Source: RBG-16-57-11 sp964503145
Lineage (GTDB): Bacteria > Chloroflexota > Anaerolineae > Anaerolineales > UBA4823
Length of the DNA: 64,000 bases
Reading direction: 5' to 3'
Assembly: GCA_964503145.1 (NCBI GenBank)
Contig: CAZCYV010000007.1
Span: forward strand, 62,001-126,000
Of the stretch, positions 42,777 through 51,401 are shown in pieces; the stretch's first letter is position 1; each line of letters starts with the position of its first letter. The position numbers and the translations under genes are program-made. The notes beneath the pieces are model-generated. The model was not told the origin of the DNA. It did no database searches and was given only the letters and a program-made list of their open reading frames with translations.

Positions 42777-44333
42777 CTAATCCAGCCTGCTTCCCAGCAG
42801 GGTGAGCAGGCTGATGAGCAACACCAGGGCGGCGGTGTAACCCGCCAGCCGGCGCATCACTTCGCCCTCTTTGCCCGCCATGCCGGCGGTGCTGGCGCCG
42901 ACGACGACCTTGGCGGGCGCGGCCACCGAGGCCAGCGCCGCCCCGGCGGTCTGCGCCGCCAGGATGATCGAAACCGGATATCCCAACAGGTTGGCGGTGT
43001 ACATCTGCAGCCGGGTGAACACCACGTTCGAGTTGGTGTTGCTGCCGGTCATGAAGGCGCCAATTCCCCCGATCCAGGGCGAGATCACCGGGAAGAGCGC
43101 CTGGGTGGCCTGGGCCAGCCCCTGCGCCAGGGTTTGGGTCATGCCGGTGTGTTCCATGATCAGCGCCATGCTGATCATCGAGAGGATGCTCACGCTGGAG
43201 GTCATCACCCGGCGCAGGGTGCCGTCCAGGATGCGCCGTATGGCGTTGGGTTGGTAGAGGCCGGCAGCGCGGTAGATCAGGAACGCCAGAAATGCGCTGT
43301 AAAACAGCAAAGAGCCGGTGTGGCCGAACAGGTTGAGCTTGCGCCCCGCTTCCGCGGGAGTGACCACGCCCGTCGCCGAGACGATCTCGGGGAAGCGCAC
43401 CTGCAAGACGACCTGCCCCAAGAAGCCTTTCAGGGCCGGTGTGAGCTGGATGATCAGGGTGACGGCGATCAGGATGGCGTAGCCCGACAGGGCGATGAGC
43501 AAATTCGCCGGCTTCGACGTGGCGGCGGGCGAGGCGTTCAGCGGGGTCGCCGCGGCGTTGTTCGGCGGCGCAAATCGGCGCATCAACGGCGGCGTGATCA
43601 GCAGGCCGGCCATTCCGCCCAGGAAGGAGCCCAGGTACCACAGGCCAGATACGACGACGACGTATTGGATGGCCGCCATGACCAGGCCCCAGATCAGCGC
43701 CGGCAGCCACAGGCGGCGCACCTCACGCCAGCCGCCGAGCGAATGGAGCGCCAGCAGGCCGATCGCCGGGCAGGAGAGGCCCAGGAACAGCGCCGCGGGC
43801 GGGGCGAGCATCTCGGCGGGCAGGCCGCTGGTGGTCATCAGCGCCTGGAAGGAGGAGCCCATCGATCCGAAGGTCACCGCCCAGCCGTGCCCCAGCGAGG
43901 GGACGACCACCGCCGCCAGAGGCGACAGCCCCAGGCTGACCAGCAGCGGCGAGGCGACCGCCACCGGCACGCCAAAACCGCCGACGCCCTGAAGGAAAGA
44001 GGCGAACACCCAGCCGACGATCAGCGCCTGCAGGCTGCGGTCGGGGGTGAGCCTGGGCAGGGCCAGGCCGATGGTGCGGATGGCCCCCGCTTCATCCACG
44101 ACGCGGTAGAGGAAGAAGGCTGCCCAGATGATCAGCAGGACATCGACGCTGAAGAGCAGCGCCTTCAAATGCGCATAGGCAATCAGGGTCGGTGTGGCGC
44201 CGAAGAAGCCCCAGGCGATCGCCAGAGCGGCCAGGTAGCCCGCTGCGCCGGCGCGCGGGGCGCTCCAGCGCAGCCCCAGCATCAGGATCAGGATGAGCAG
44301 AATGGGCGTCAGTGAGAGCAGGAACGTCGTCAT
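42777..44333 (-). CDS. L-lactate permease family transporter
   Basis: A 518-residue membrane protein with about 13 helices and LctP-family landmarks: FLQGVGGFGVPVAVASPLL, GHGWAVTFGSMGSS, FMTGSNTNSNVVF and a C-terminal AAPAKVVVGASTAG. These carriers import lactate or glycolate with protons across the inner membrane. No lactate dehydrogenase gene is adjacent, so the substrate is inferred from the family only. Confidence 0.9.
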   Translation of the reverse strand: MTTFLLSLTPILLILILMLGLRWSAPRAGAAGYLAALAIAWGFFGATPTLIAYAHLKALLFSVDVLLIIWAAFFLYRVVDEAGAIRTIGLALPRLTPDRSLQALIVGWVFASFLQGVGGFGVPVAVASPLLVSLGLSPLAAVVVPSLGHGWAVTFGSMGSSFQALMTTSGLPAEMLAPPAALFLGLSCPAIGLLALHSLGGWREVRRLWLPALIWGLVMAAIQYVVVVSGLWYLGSFLGGMAGLLITPPLMRRFAPPNNAAATPLNASPAATSKPANLLIALSGYAILIAVTLIIQLTPALKGFLGQVVLQVRFPEIVSATGVVTPAEAGRKLNLFGHTGSLLFYSAFLAFLIYRAAGLYQPNAIRRILDGTLRRVMTSSVSILSMISMALIMEHTGMTQTLAQGLAQATQALFPVISPWIGGIGAFMTGSNTNSNVVFTRLQMYTANLLGYPVSIILAAQTAGAALASVAAPAKVVVGASTAGMAGKEGEVMRRLAGYTAALVLLISLLTLLGSRLD

Positions 44334-44446
44334 GATGCGTGGGGAAGCTGGCTGTAGCCGCCAGGCGTCCGCTTTACTTTGGCAGAGGCTGGCTCGACGT
44401 CAGTCTGGCGAGGGTGTGTTTAATTTGGAACGATGGCCAACGTGAT

Positions 44447-44692
44447 TTAGAGCGGCCGTTTGAGCACCATGCGGTAATGTTCGTAGTCGATCTCCGGCGG
44501 TAAGCCGTCATGGTCGAAGGTGGTGAAATACTGCCAGGAGACCATCTCCCAACCCTGCTCGCCGAGCCGGTTGACAAATTCATACATCGATGGCCCATCC
44601 TGCCAGTCTTCCACCGTATCGCCATTCACCATTTCGACCTTCCAGCCTTCGTTCCAGGTGGCGGTCAAAAAAATGTATTCCCACTTTTGCAT
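44447..44692 (-). CDS. Small DUF4177-like protein
   Basis: 81 residues. The MQKWEYIFLTATW start and the later LGEQGWEMVSW match the pattern of small DUF4177 proteins (W-E-Y at the start, then GWELV), whose function is unknown. AAGGA lies 7 nt before the ATG. It stands alone between the lactate permease and CPBP genes. Confidence 0.75.
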   Translation of the reverse strand: MQKWEYIFLTATWNEGWKVEMVNGDTVEDWQDGPSMYEFVNRLGEQGWEMVSWQYFTTFDHDGLPPEIDYEHYRMVLKRPL

Positions 44693-44744
44693 CGTTCTAT
44701 CCTTGTTATAGCATGTCTGCAGCGATCATCCGCTGGCGAGATCT

Positions 44745-44778
44745 CGTTGGCGAAATGCGGCGGCGGATTTCGCCAACG
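44745..44778. repeat. Perfect 12-bp inverted repeat
   Basis: CGTTGGCGAAAT and ATTTCGCCAACG flank a 10-nt GC-rich loop, 13 nt downstream of the CPBP protease stop. There is no T tract, so it is an mRNA-end hairpin or protein site rather than a classical terminator. Confidence 0.6.
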
Positions 44779-44790
44779 GATTTCGCTGCG

Positions 44791-45681
44791 TCAACGGGTG
44801 GGCTTTACGCCCGTGTAATAATACACCAGGATTGTCCCCAACGCCAGCGCCGGCAACAAGACCAGCCCGGCCTCTGGGCCAAAGGCGCCGCCGGTGAACA
44901 CTTCGGGGCCGTTCACCGATTGCTCCACCAGGCGGAACATGCTCAGACCGCTGACCGGGAAGCCCAACACCACGCCCTCGAAGAAATTCCAGCCGATGTG
45001 CAGCCCGATGGACAGCCACAGCCGACGGGTGCGCACATAAGCGTATGCCAGGAACAACCCGGCCAGGAACAGCCCGGCGACGGACAGGAAGCTCATGTTG
45101 GGGTTGAACCAGTGCGCCAGGGCGAAGAACAGCGACGAGAGCAGCACGCCCCAGGGCAGATTCAATCCTTCGGCTATGTTTTGCAGGTGATAGCCGCGGG
45201 CCAGCAATTCTTCCTGCCAGCCGACGATGATGAACACCGCCAGCATCACCAGGGTCGCCAGCGCCGCCTGGGAGGCGGAAATCCGCTGCCAGGCGAAGCC
45301 CTGGAAAGTCAGCCAGCCGAGCGCCCGCTCGATGAAATAGATCAGCAGCATCATCGCAGCGGCGATCAAGAAGCCCGCCACGAGATCCCAGAGCGACTGC
45401 CGGTCGAGCTGCAACCCCAGGCTGACCAGCGAGCGGCGGTCGAAAAATCGGCGCGCCAGGAGAACGGAGGCGTTGATGGATAGAAACGTCACCAGTTGCG
45501 AAGCCAGCAGGACGGGCATGGTGTAGGAGGCGTCCAGGGGGATCAGCAGGCCGACCAGGAGGGTGGCGGCGACGCCAAGCGCCATCATCAGAACCATCTG
45601 GGCCAAAATACGCCAGCCGGCGCGCAGCCGTCGGCGCCCTGGGCGAGTCTCGTCGGGGGTTAAGAATATGCGGGCTAACAT
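44791..45681 (-). CDS. CPBP family intramembrane metalloprotease
   Basis: A 296-residue membrane protein with about eight helices and the CAAX/CPBP motifs: EELLARGYH (the EExxxR motif), then FALAHWFNP and IGLHIGWNF with conserved histidines. Relatives cleave membrane proteins or peptides, or confer bacteriocin immunity. The substrate is unknown. It is divergent from the FkbM gene. Confidence 0.87.
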   Translation of the reverse strand: MLARIFLTPDETRPGRRRLRAGWRILAQMVLMMALGVAATLLVGLLIPLDASYTMPVLLASQLVTFLSINASVLLARRFFDRRSLVSLGLQLDRQSLWDLVAGFLIAAAMMLLIYFIERALGWLTFQGFAWQRISASQAALATLVMLAVFIIVGWQEELLARGYHLQNIAEGLNLPWGVLLSSLFFALAHWFNPNMSFLSVAGLFLAGLFLAYAYVRTRRLWLSIGLHIGWNFFEGVVLGFPVSGLSMFRLVEQSVNGPEVFTGGAFGPEAGLVLLPALALGTILVYYYTGVKPTR

Positions 45682-45808
45682 CGAGTGGAAGCCGGAGTCT
45701 GCGCTCCGACAAATTCAACCCTGAGTTTACCAGAAATTCGGCGCTTCAAGAAGCCAATTCTCAGGCTGCGTCGCCGCGCTGGGCCTGCGCCAGGCCCGAA
45801 AATTCATT

Positions 45809-45823
45809 GGTGATATAATCACC
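45809..45823 (+). promoter_or_regulatory. Extended -10 promoter of the FkbM gene, within a palindrome
   Basis: TGATATAAT (45811-45819) is an extended -10 box inside the inverted repeat GGTGAT-ATA-ATCACC. Initiation near 45826 would give a leader of about 28 nt. Confidence 0.55.
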
Positions 45824-45853
45824 CCGCAAGGGCCGCAGGCCGGAGTTCGCGGG

Positions 45854-46642
45854 ATGCGCAAATATCGCTATTATCTTTCATCGATCGTCTCGCTGCTGAC
45901 GCATTTCGAGCCGCTGATGCGGGTTGTGCGGCTGTTCACCGGTCTTGCAGCCCCGGGGACTCAACTGGTCACCCTGCGCCGCTGGGGGTTGTCCTTCGAG
46001 GTGCGCTCGGCGATGGATGTCTGGAGCGTCAAAGAGACCTTCATCGACCGCTTCTATGAAGCGCACGGCTGCCCGCTGGGCGCCGGTTGGACCATCGTGG
46101 ATATCGGCGGCGGAATCGGCGATTTTTCCATCTTCGCCGCCAGGCGCGATCCGACCAACCGGGTCTATGCCTTCGAGCCTTTCCCCGGTTCGTTCGCTTT
46201 ATTGCAGGGCAACCTGCGACGAAACCAGATCACCAACGTCCAGGCTTTCCAGGAAGCCGTCTGGTCGAACCGCGGCAGCCTGGCGCTGGACACCTCGGCG
46301 GGCGAGCCGGTGCAGTTCATCAGCCGCGAGCCTGACGGACAGGAAGTAGATGGCAAGGTGATCGTGCCGTGCTCTTCGCTGGCGGAGGTCTTCGAGCGCC
46401 TGGGCGTTCAGCGCTGCGACCTGCTCAAGATCGACGCCGAAGGCGCGGAGTATCCCATCCTGTTCAGCGCGCCCGAGGCGACGCTGGCGAAGGTCCGGCG
46501 CATCGTGATGGAATACCACGATGCCATCACGACTTACACCCACGCCGACCTGGTCGAGTTCCTGCAGGGTCACGGCTACCGGGTGCGGACGGCGCAGAAC
46601 GTGGTGCATCCCGAGCTGGGATACTTATACGCCGAGCGCTAA
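45854..46642 (+). CDS. FkbM family methyltransferase
   Basis: A 262-residue SAM-dependent methyltransferase. It has motif I VDIGGGIGDFSIFAA, the acidic AFEPFPGSF strand, and the FkbM-typical LLKIDAEGAEYPIL. Family members O-methylate sugars or natural products. No glycan cluster is adjacent, so the substrate is unknown. Confidence 0.88.
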   Translation: MRKYRYYLSSIVSLLTHFEPLMRVVRLFTGLAAPGTQLVTLRRWGLSFEVRSAMDVWSVKETFIDRFYEAHGCPLGAGWTIVDIGGGIGDFSIFAARRDPTNRVYAFEPFPGSFALLQGNLRRNQITNVQAFQEAVWSNRGSLALDTSAGEPVQFISREPDGQEVDGKVIVPCSSLAEVFERLGVQRCDLLKIDAEGAEYPILFSAPEATLAKVRRIVMEYHDAITTYTHADLVEFLQGHGYRVRTAQNVVHPELGYLYAER

Positions 46643-46778
46643 GACTGGCGCGTTCGAGGCGCGGTTCAGCAAATCCCAACAATTCCCCTATCGCTTCTTC
46701 ATAATTTCTGAACAATCCCTGTTTATACTGATTCAATGGATGCTGGAATCAGTACCTCATGGCTTTATGGAGAAGAAG

Positions 46779-48161
46779 ATGCTCAAGAAAAAAGTCTTCT
46801 GGATCGGTGTCTTGCTGGCGCTGGCTTTGGCCGGCGCAGGGTACTACCTGTACGCCACGCGCTTCGCTGCTGCGGCCGTCCCGGCTGAGACGAGCGCCCT
46901 GCAGACCGCAGTCGCTTCGCAGGGCGACCTGGTGATCCTGGCCAGCGGCAGCGGTTCGGTGGTTCCGGCCAGGCAGGTCAGCCTGGGCTTCGACGAAAGC
47001 GGGACGCTGATCGAACTTTTGGTGCAGGAGGGCGACACGGTGCGGGTGGGCGATGTGCTGGCGCGTCTGCAGACCAAGGAATCCGCCGAGAGCCTGGCGG
47101 CGCAGGTGGCCGAGGCCGAACTGGCGGTGATCAAGGCGCAGAACGCCCTGGACGATCTGTACGCTAACGCCGAAATCGCCCGCACCCAGGCGCTGAGCGA
47201 CATCGCTGCTTACGCTCAGGAAGTCCGCGACGCCCAATACCAGTTGGAAAACTACACCCTGCCGACTTTTCTCCAGGGCATGGAAACCGTCGAGGCGGTC
47301 GATCGGATGAAGGCCGCGCTGGATCAGGCCTGGCGAGATTTCGAGCCGTATCGCTACTTCCCTCAAACGGACGAGACGCGCAGAAGGTTATTAACCGCGC
47401 TCAACCTGGCGCAAAGCAACTATGACGCGGCGATCAAGCGTTTGAACTATGAGTACGCGCTTCAGGTGGCCGAGGCCAACCTGGCGAAGGCGCGCCAGGA
47501 ATACGAAAAATATAAGGACGGTCCGGCGGCGGACGAACTGGCGGAGGCTCAGGCGACCCTGGAGAACGCCCGGGCGAACCTGGCGCTGGCGCAGGCGACC
47601 CAGCCGATCCTGGAGCTGGTCGCGCCGTTCGATGGCGTCGTGCTGGCGGTGGACGCCAGCGTGGGCGAGGCGCTCAGCGGCGCATTCCTGAGCCTGGCGG
47701 ATCTTTCCACGCCCACCCTGGAGGTCTTCCTGGACGAGACCGACCTGGACAAGGTGGCGGTGGGCTATCCGGTGGAGGTGGTCTTTGATGCGCTGCCGGA
47801 CCGCACTTTTACCGGCAAAGTGGTGCGGGTCAGCCGCAGCCTGCAAGATGTCTCGAACGTGCAGGCCATCCGGGCGTTGGTGCAATTGGATCTCGAGAGC
47901 ATCGACCCGCCGGTGGATCTGCCGGTCGGGTTGAACGCGGCGGTGGATGTGATCGCCGGCAGAGCCACCAACGCGGTGTTGGTGCCCATCGAAGCGCTGC
48001 GCGACCTGGGCGGCGGCGAATACGGCGTCTTCGTGGTCGAAAATGGGGAGCCGCGCCTGCGGGTGGTGGAGGTGGGGCTGATGGATCTGACCACCGCCGA
48101 GATCAAGTCGGGGCTGCAGGCGGGGGAGATCGTCTCGACCGGCATCACTCAGGTCAAATGA
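46779..48161 (+). CDS. Periplasmic adaptor subunit, MacA/HlyD family
   Basis: 460 residues from ATG 46779, with GGAG 6 nt upstream. One N-terminal helix (8-25), a lipoyl half-motif (LGFDESGTLIELLVQEGDTVRVGDVLARLQT), a long coiled-coil hairpin (about 110-260), the returning lipoyl half (LVAPFDGVVLAVDASVG) and beta-barrel domains. It should link the MacB-like permease to the outside. It opens an operon with the ATPase, permease, lipoprotein and secreted protein. TATACT at 46724-46729 may be the -10 box. Confidence 0.9.
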   Translation: MLKKKVFWIGVLLALALAGAGYYLYATRFAAAAVPAETSALQTAVASQGDLVILASGSGSVVPARQVSLGFDESGTLIELLVQEGDTVRVGDVLARLQTKESAESLAAQVAEAELAVIKAQNALDDLYANAEIARTQALSDIAAYAQEVRDAQYQLENYTLPTFLQGMETVEAVDRMKAALDQAWRDFEPYRYFPQTDETRRRLLTALNLAQSNYDAAIKRLNYEYALQVAEANLAKARQEYEKYKDGPAADELAEAQATLENARANLALAQATQPILELVAPFDGVVLAVDASVGEALSGAFLSLADLSTPTLEVFLDETDLDKVAVGYPVEVVFDALPDRTFTGKVVRVSRSLQDVSNVQAIRALVQLDLESIDPPVDLPVGLNAAVDVIAGRATNAVLVPIEALRDLGGGEYGVFVVENGEPRLRVVEVGLMDLTTAEIKSGLQAGEIVSTGITQVK

Positions 48162-48177
48162 AGCGGTGACAGGTTCG

Positions 48178-48942
48178 ATGAACGCCCAAATATCCGGCCC
48201 ACAACCGCTGATTCGGCTGGTCGAGCTGACCAAAGTGTATGGGACAGGCGATGTTCAGGTGAAAGCCCTGGATGGCGTCAGTCTGGAGATCGCTGAGAAC
48301 GAGTTCGTGGCGATCATGGGGCCATCTGGCTCGGGGAAGAGCACCTTGATGAACCTGATCGGCTGTCTGGATCGGCCGACGAGCGGGTCGTATTACCTGG
48401 CCGGCGAGGATGTCAGCCGGCTGGACAAGAATCGGTTGGCTCAGGTGCGCTCGAGGAAGATCGGCTTCGTCTTCCAGGGCTTCAATCTGCTGCCGCGCAC
48501 CACGGCGCTGGAGAACGTCATCCTGCCGCTGATCTATAACCGCAATGGCAGGCTGAGCGAAGCCGAGAAACTGGCGCGGGGGCGGGAGGCGCTCGAAGCG
48601 GTGGGCCTGGCGGATCGCGCGCACCACATGCCGCACGAGCTTTCCGGCGGACAGATGCAGCGGGTGGCGATCGCCCGCGCCCTGATCAACGACCCGCTGT
48701 TGATCCTGGCGGATGAGCCGACCGGCAACCTGGACACGCGTTCGAGCCGCGAGATCATGAGCCTGCTGCGGCAGCTTCATGAACGCGGGCGCACCATCGT
48801 GATGGTGACGCACGAAAAAGACATCGCTGCCTATGCCCAACGGGTGATCCGTTTCCGCGATGGGCGGATCGCCGCGGATGAGCAAAACGGCGCGCTGCGA
48901 AAACTGGCTATCGAGCAGGAGGGGCATGATGAACCCGCTTAG
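48178..48942 (+). CDS. ABC transporter ATP-binding protein, MacB/LolD type
   Basis: A 254-residue ATPase with Walker A (GPSGSGKST), Q-loop (FVFQGFNLLPR), signature (LSGGQMQRVAIARAL), Walker B (LLILADEPTGNLD) and VTHEKD. The start ATG 48178 lies 16 nt after the adaptor stop, with ACAGG upstream. It drives the FtsX-type permease encoded next, which it overlaps by 14 nt. Confidence 0.93.
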   Translation: MNAQISGPQPLIRLVELTKVYGTGDVQVKALDGVSLEIAENEFVAIMGPSGSGKSTLMNLIGCLDRPTSGSYYLAGEDVSRLDKNRLAQVRSRKIGFVFQGFNLLPRTTALENVILPLIYNRNGRLSEAEKLARGREALEAVGLADRAHHMPHELSGGQMQRVAIARALINDPLLILADEPTGNLDTRSSREIMSLLRQLHERGRTIVMVTHEKDIAAYAQRVIRFRDGRIAADEQNGALRKLAIEQEGHDEPA

Positions 48943-50161
48943 CGTGATCCAGATCGCCTGGAAAGGCCTGAATCGCAACCGCTTGCGCTCTCTGCTCACC
49001 ATGTTGGGGGTGATCATCGGCGTGGCGGCGGTGATCGTGATGATTGCGGTCAGCGCAGGCACCGAAGCGACGATCGCCGAGCAGATCACCGGCCTGGGGA
49101 CGAACCTGATCTTTGTGCAACAGAGCTTCGGTCGGGGCGGCCCCGGCCCACAGCCCGGCTCCAGCGGCGGCCTGGTCTATGACGACGCCACGGCTATCGC
49201 CGAACAAATTGCCGGAGTGGCCGGGGTGGCGGTGGAGCAGAACAGTCAAGAGACGATCAAGGCCGGCGATGTGACCTTGGAGGATGTCAACCTGGTGGGC
49301 ACTTCGGCCGGTTTCCCCTCCGTGCGAGATATGCAGCTCGCTACCGGCCGCTATTTCACCGAAACAGAGATCGAACGCAAGCAGAAGGTGATCGTGCTGG
49401 GCGCCAGCCTGGCCAAGGAACTTTTCGGAGATCAGCCCGCGGTGGGACAGATGATCAACGCGGGGAACACCAAGCTGACCGTGATCGGCGTTTTCGCCGA
49501 GCGCGGCCTGGTGGGAAACGTGGATTTCGATTCGCAGGCCTATCTGCCGATCACTGTGGTCTTCCAGAAATTCACCCCTTCGCAGTTTGCGCGGGTGATG
49601 GGGGATCGGGTGCGCATGATCACGGTGGAAGCAGAAGAGGGCGTCGATCAGGATGAATTGATCTTGCAGATCGAACTGCTGCTGGCCAAGCGGCACGATG
49701 TCAGCCTGGATGCGCTGGATTTCACCGTCAGCACGCAGCAGGATCTGATCAATACCCGCGCAGCGACCACGGCGGCGTTCCGCAATCTGTTGGCCTGGGT
49801 GGCGGCGGTCTCGCTGGTGGTCGGCGGGATCGGGATCATGAACATCATGATGGTGAGCGTCACCGAGCGCACGCGGGAGATCGGCATCCGCCAGGCGGTG
49901 GGCGCTACGCCCAACGACATCCGCTGGCAATTTTTGACCGAGGCGTTGCTGCTGAGCCTGGTGGGCGGGCTGATTGGCGTTCTGGTCGGGGTGGGTGGTT
50001 CGATCATCTTCGGCGCCGTCGGCGGGATGCGCACGGTGGTCGTGCCGGCCTCGATCCTGCTGGCGTTCGGTTCCGCGGCGGCGGTGGGCATATTCTTCGG
50101 CTATTACCCGGCCAGCCAGGCGGCGAACCTGGATCCGATCGAGGCTTTGCGGCATGAATAG
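48929..50161 (+). CDS. ABC transporter permease, MacB/FtsX type
   Basis: 410 residues with the MacB topology: one N-terminal helix (LTMLGVIIGVAAVIVMIAVSAG), a large extracytoplasmic MacB periplasmic core domain (about 45-285) and three C-terminal helices with GGIGIMNIMMVSVTERTREIGIRQA. AGGAGG lies 6 nt before ATG 48929, favoured over the adjacent ATG 48926. Substrates of this class include peptides, macrolides and lipoproteins; none is indicated. Confidence 0.92.
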   Translation: MNPLSVIQIAWKGLNRNRLRSLLTMLGVIIGVAAVIVMIAVSAGTEATIAEQITGLGTNLIFVQQSFGRGGPGPQPGSSGGLVYDDATAIAEQIAGVAGVAVEQNSQETIKAGDVTLEDVNLVGTSAGFPSVRDMQLATGRYFTETEIERKQKVIVLGASLAKELFGDQPAVGQMINAGNTKLTVIGVFAERGLVGNVDFDSQAYLPITVVFQKFTPSQFARVMGDRVRMITVEAEEGVDQDELILQIELLLAKRHDVSLDALDFTVSTQQDLINTRAATTAAFRNLLAWVAAVSLVVGGIGIMNIMMVSVTERTREIGIRQAVGATPNDIRWQFLTEALLLSLVGGLIGVLVGVGGSIIFGAVGGMRTVVVPASILLAFGSAAAVGIFFGYYPASQAANLDPIEALRHE

Positions 50162-50201
50162 CGGCCGAGGAAACAGAAACGATCTATTTGGAGAGTTAAG
50201 G

Positions 50202-50888
50202 ATGAGGAATTACCTTGTGAATGTCGGCCTTTTGCTGGTGATGGCGATGACGGCTGCCTGCGGCGGCGCCGACGCCGGGGCGGTTCAGGAGGCTTCTGGC
50301 ACGGCGCCGTCCGTTGCTGGGGCGGCGGGCGCGCCGCTCAGTAGCGCCCTGAATACCGATTATGAAAATGCGCTGCCGATCCCCATGCAGCTTGCATTGG
50401 GCCTGTTCAAGCTCGAAGAGACCAGCGCGCCGTTAAGCCCAGAGCAGGCGGCCGCCCTGCTGCCCCTCTGGAAGGCCTACCGCAGCCTGACCAACAGCGA
50501 CACCAGCTCGCCACAGGAGCTGAACGCCTTGCTGAAACAGATTCAGGAGGCGCTCAGCGACGAGCAACTTCAGGCGATCGCCGGGATGCAACTGACCGGC
50601 CAGGACCTGGCGGAGCTGGCGCAGGAGAAAAACATCGCCCTGGGCGGGGGGATGGGCCGGCCTGGCAATCTTTCCGCCGAGGCGCGCGCCACGCTGGAAG
50701 CGCGGCGCGCCAGCGGACAGGGGCCGGGCGGCGGCTTTGGGCCTGGCGGGGAATTGCCGCCGGGGATGATGGCTACTCCAGGCGCGCGCCAGACGGCGAT
50801 CGCCGGGCGCGTGGGAAACGGCGGCCCAGGGGTAAGTCCGGCGCTGGTCGAAGCGTTGATCGCCTATCTCGAGTCCAGGATTCGGTGA
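50202..50888 (+). CDS. Lipoprotein of the exporter operon
   Basis: 228 residues with a lipoprotein signal peptide (LLLVMAMTAACGG, lipid on Cys20). The middle has LSPEQAAALLPLWKAYRSL and LSDEQLQAIAGMQLT, helical LTxxQ-like elements reminiscent of Spy/CpxP stress chaperones. The C-terminal third is Gly/Ala/Pro-rich. It follows the permease by 40 nt and may be a substrate, sensor or accessory of the exporter; that is inference. Confidence 0.75.
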   Translation: MRNYLVNVGLLLVMAMTAACGGADAGAVQEASGTAPSVAGAAGAPLSSALNTDYENALPIPMQLALGLFKLEETSAPLSPEQAAALLPLWKAYRSLTNSDTSSPQELNALLKQIQEALSDEQLQAIAGMQLTGQDLAELAQEKNIALGGGMGRPGNLSAEARATLEARRASGQGPGGGFGPGGELPPGMMATPGARQTAIAGRVGNGGPGVSPALVEALIAYLESRIR

Positions 50889-51314
50889 ATGAAAAAGGCG
50901 CAATTGTTCCTGGCGTTTGCGCTGGCGCTGTCCTCGCTGGGGGCGGCGGCCGGGTTGAAGACGGTGCGCGTGACGCTGATCAACAAATCCGGGATGCCGG
51001 TGGAAGTGCGCCTGACGGGCAAATATCAGGAGTACATCTACTACGTGCGCCTGGCGGAAGGGGATCGAACGCAGCCTGCGGAAGCCGTGGTAGATGTAAT
51101 CCCGGACCAATATTCGATGGAGATTTTCTATATCGAGCTATGGGATCCGGTGTATGGTTACACTTGCGGCAGCGGCAAGCAGAGCGCCGAGATCGGCCAC
51201 AGCGCCCGCCTGACGGTGCTGGAATGCGCCTACAAGACGCCCAATAACGGCGAGCCGCCAGCGATCTTGAAGTATCCCCAGGGGGCAGGTCGCCGGGGGC
51301 TGCGCCGCAGGTAG
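50889..51314 (+). CDS. Secreted hypothetical protein
   Basis: 141 residues. A signal peptide (MKKAQLFLAFALALSSLGAAA) is followed by a beta-rich domain (VRVTLINKSGMPVEVRLTG) with two cysteines and a basic C-terminus (GRRGLRRR). The family is not recognised. Its ATG follows the lipoprotein TGA with no gap, so it belongs to the same operon. Confidence 0.65.
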   Translation: MKKAQLFLAFALALSSLGAAAGLKTVRVTLINKSGMPVEVRLTGKYQEYIYYVRLAEGDRTQPAEAVVDVIPDQYSMEIFYIELWDPVYGYTCGSGKQSAEIGHSARLTVLECAYKTPNNGEPPAILKYPQGAGRRGLRRR

Positions 51315-51329
51315 CTGCCGATGCATTGT

Positions 51330-51366
51330 AAAGCAAAACAGCCGGGATTGCTCAGATCCCGGCTGT
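51330..51366 (-). terminator. Intrinsic terminator of the metzincin gene
   Basis: A perfect 11-bp stem (51338-51348 with 51356-51366) and 7-nt loop. On the minus strand it is followed by TTTGCTTT; on the plus strand there is no T run. It separates two convergent operons. Confidence 0.8.
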
Positions 51367-51401
51367 TGCATGGGTGGGGAGGCGGATTTCAGGCGCGCCG
51401 C

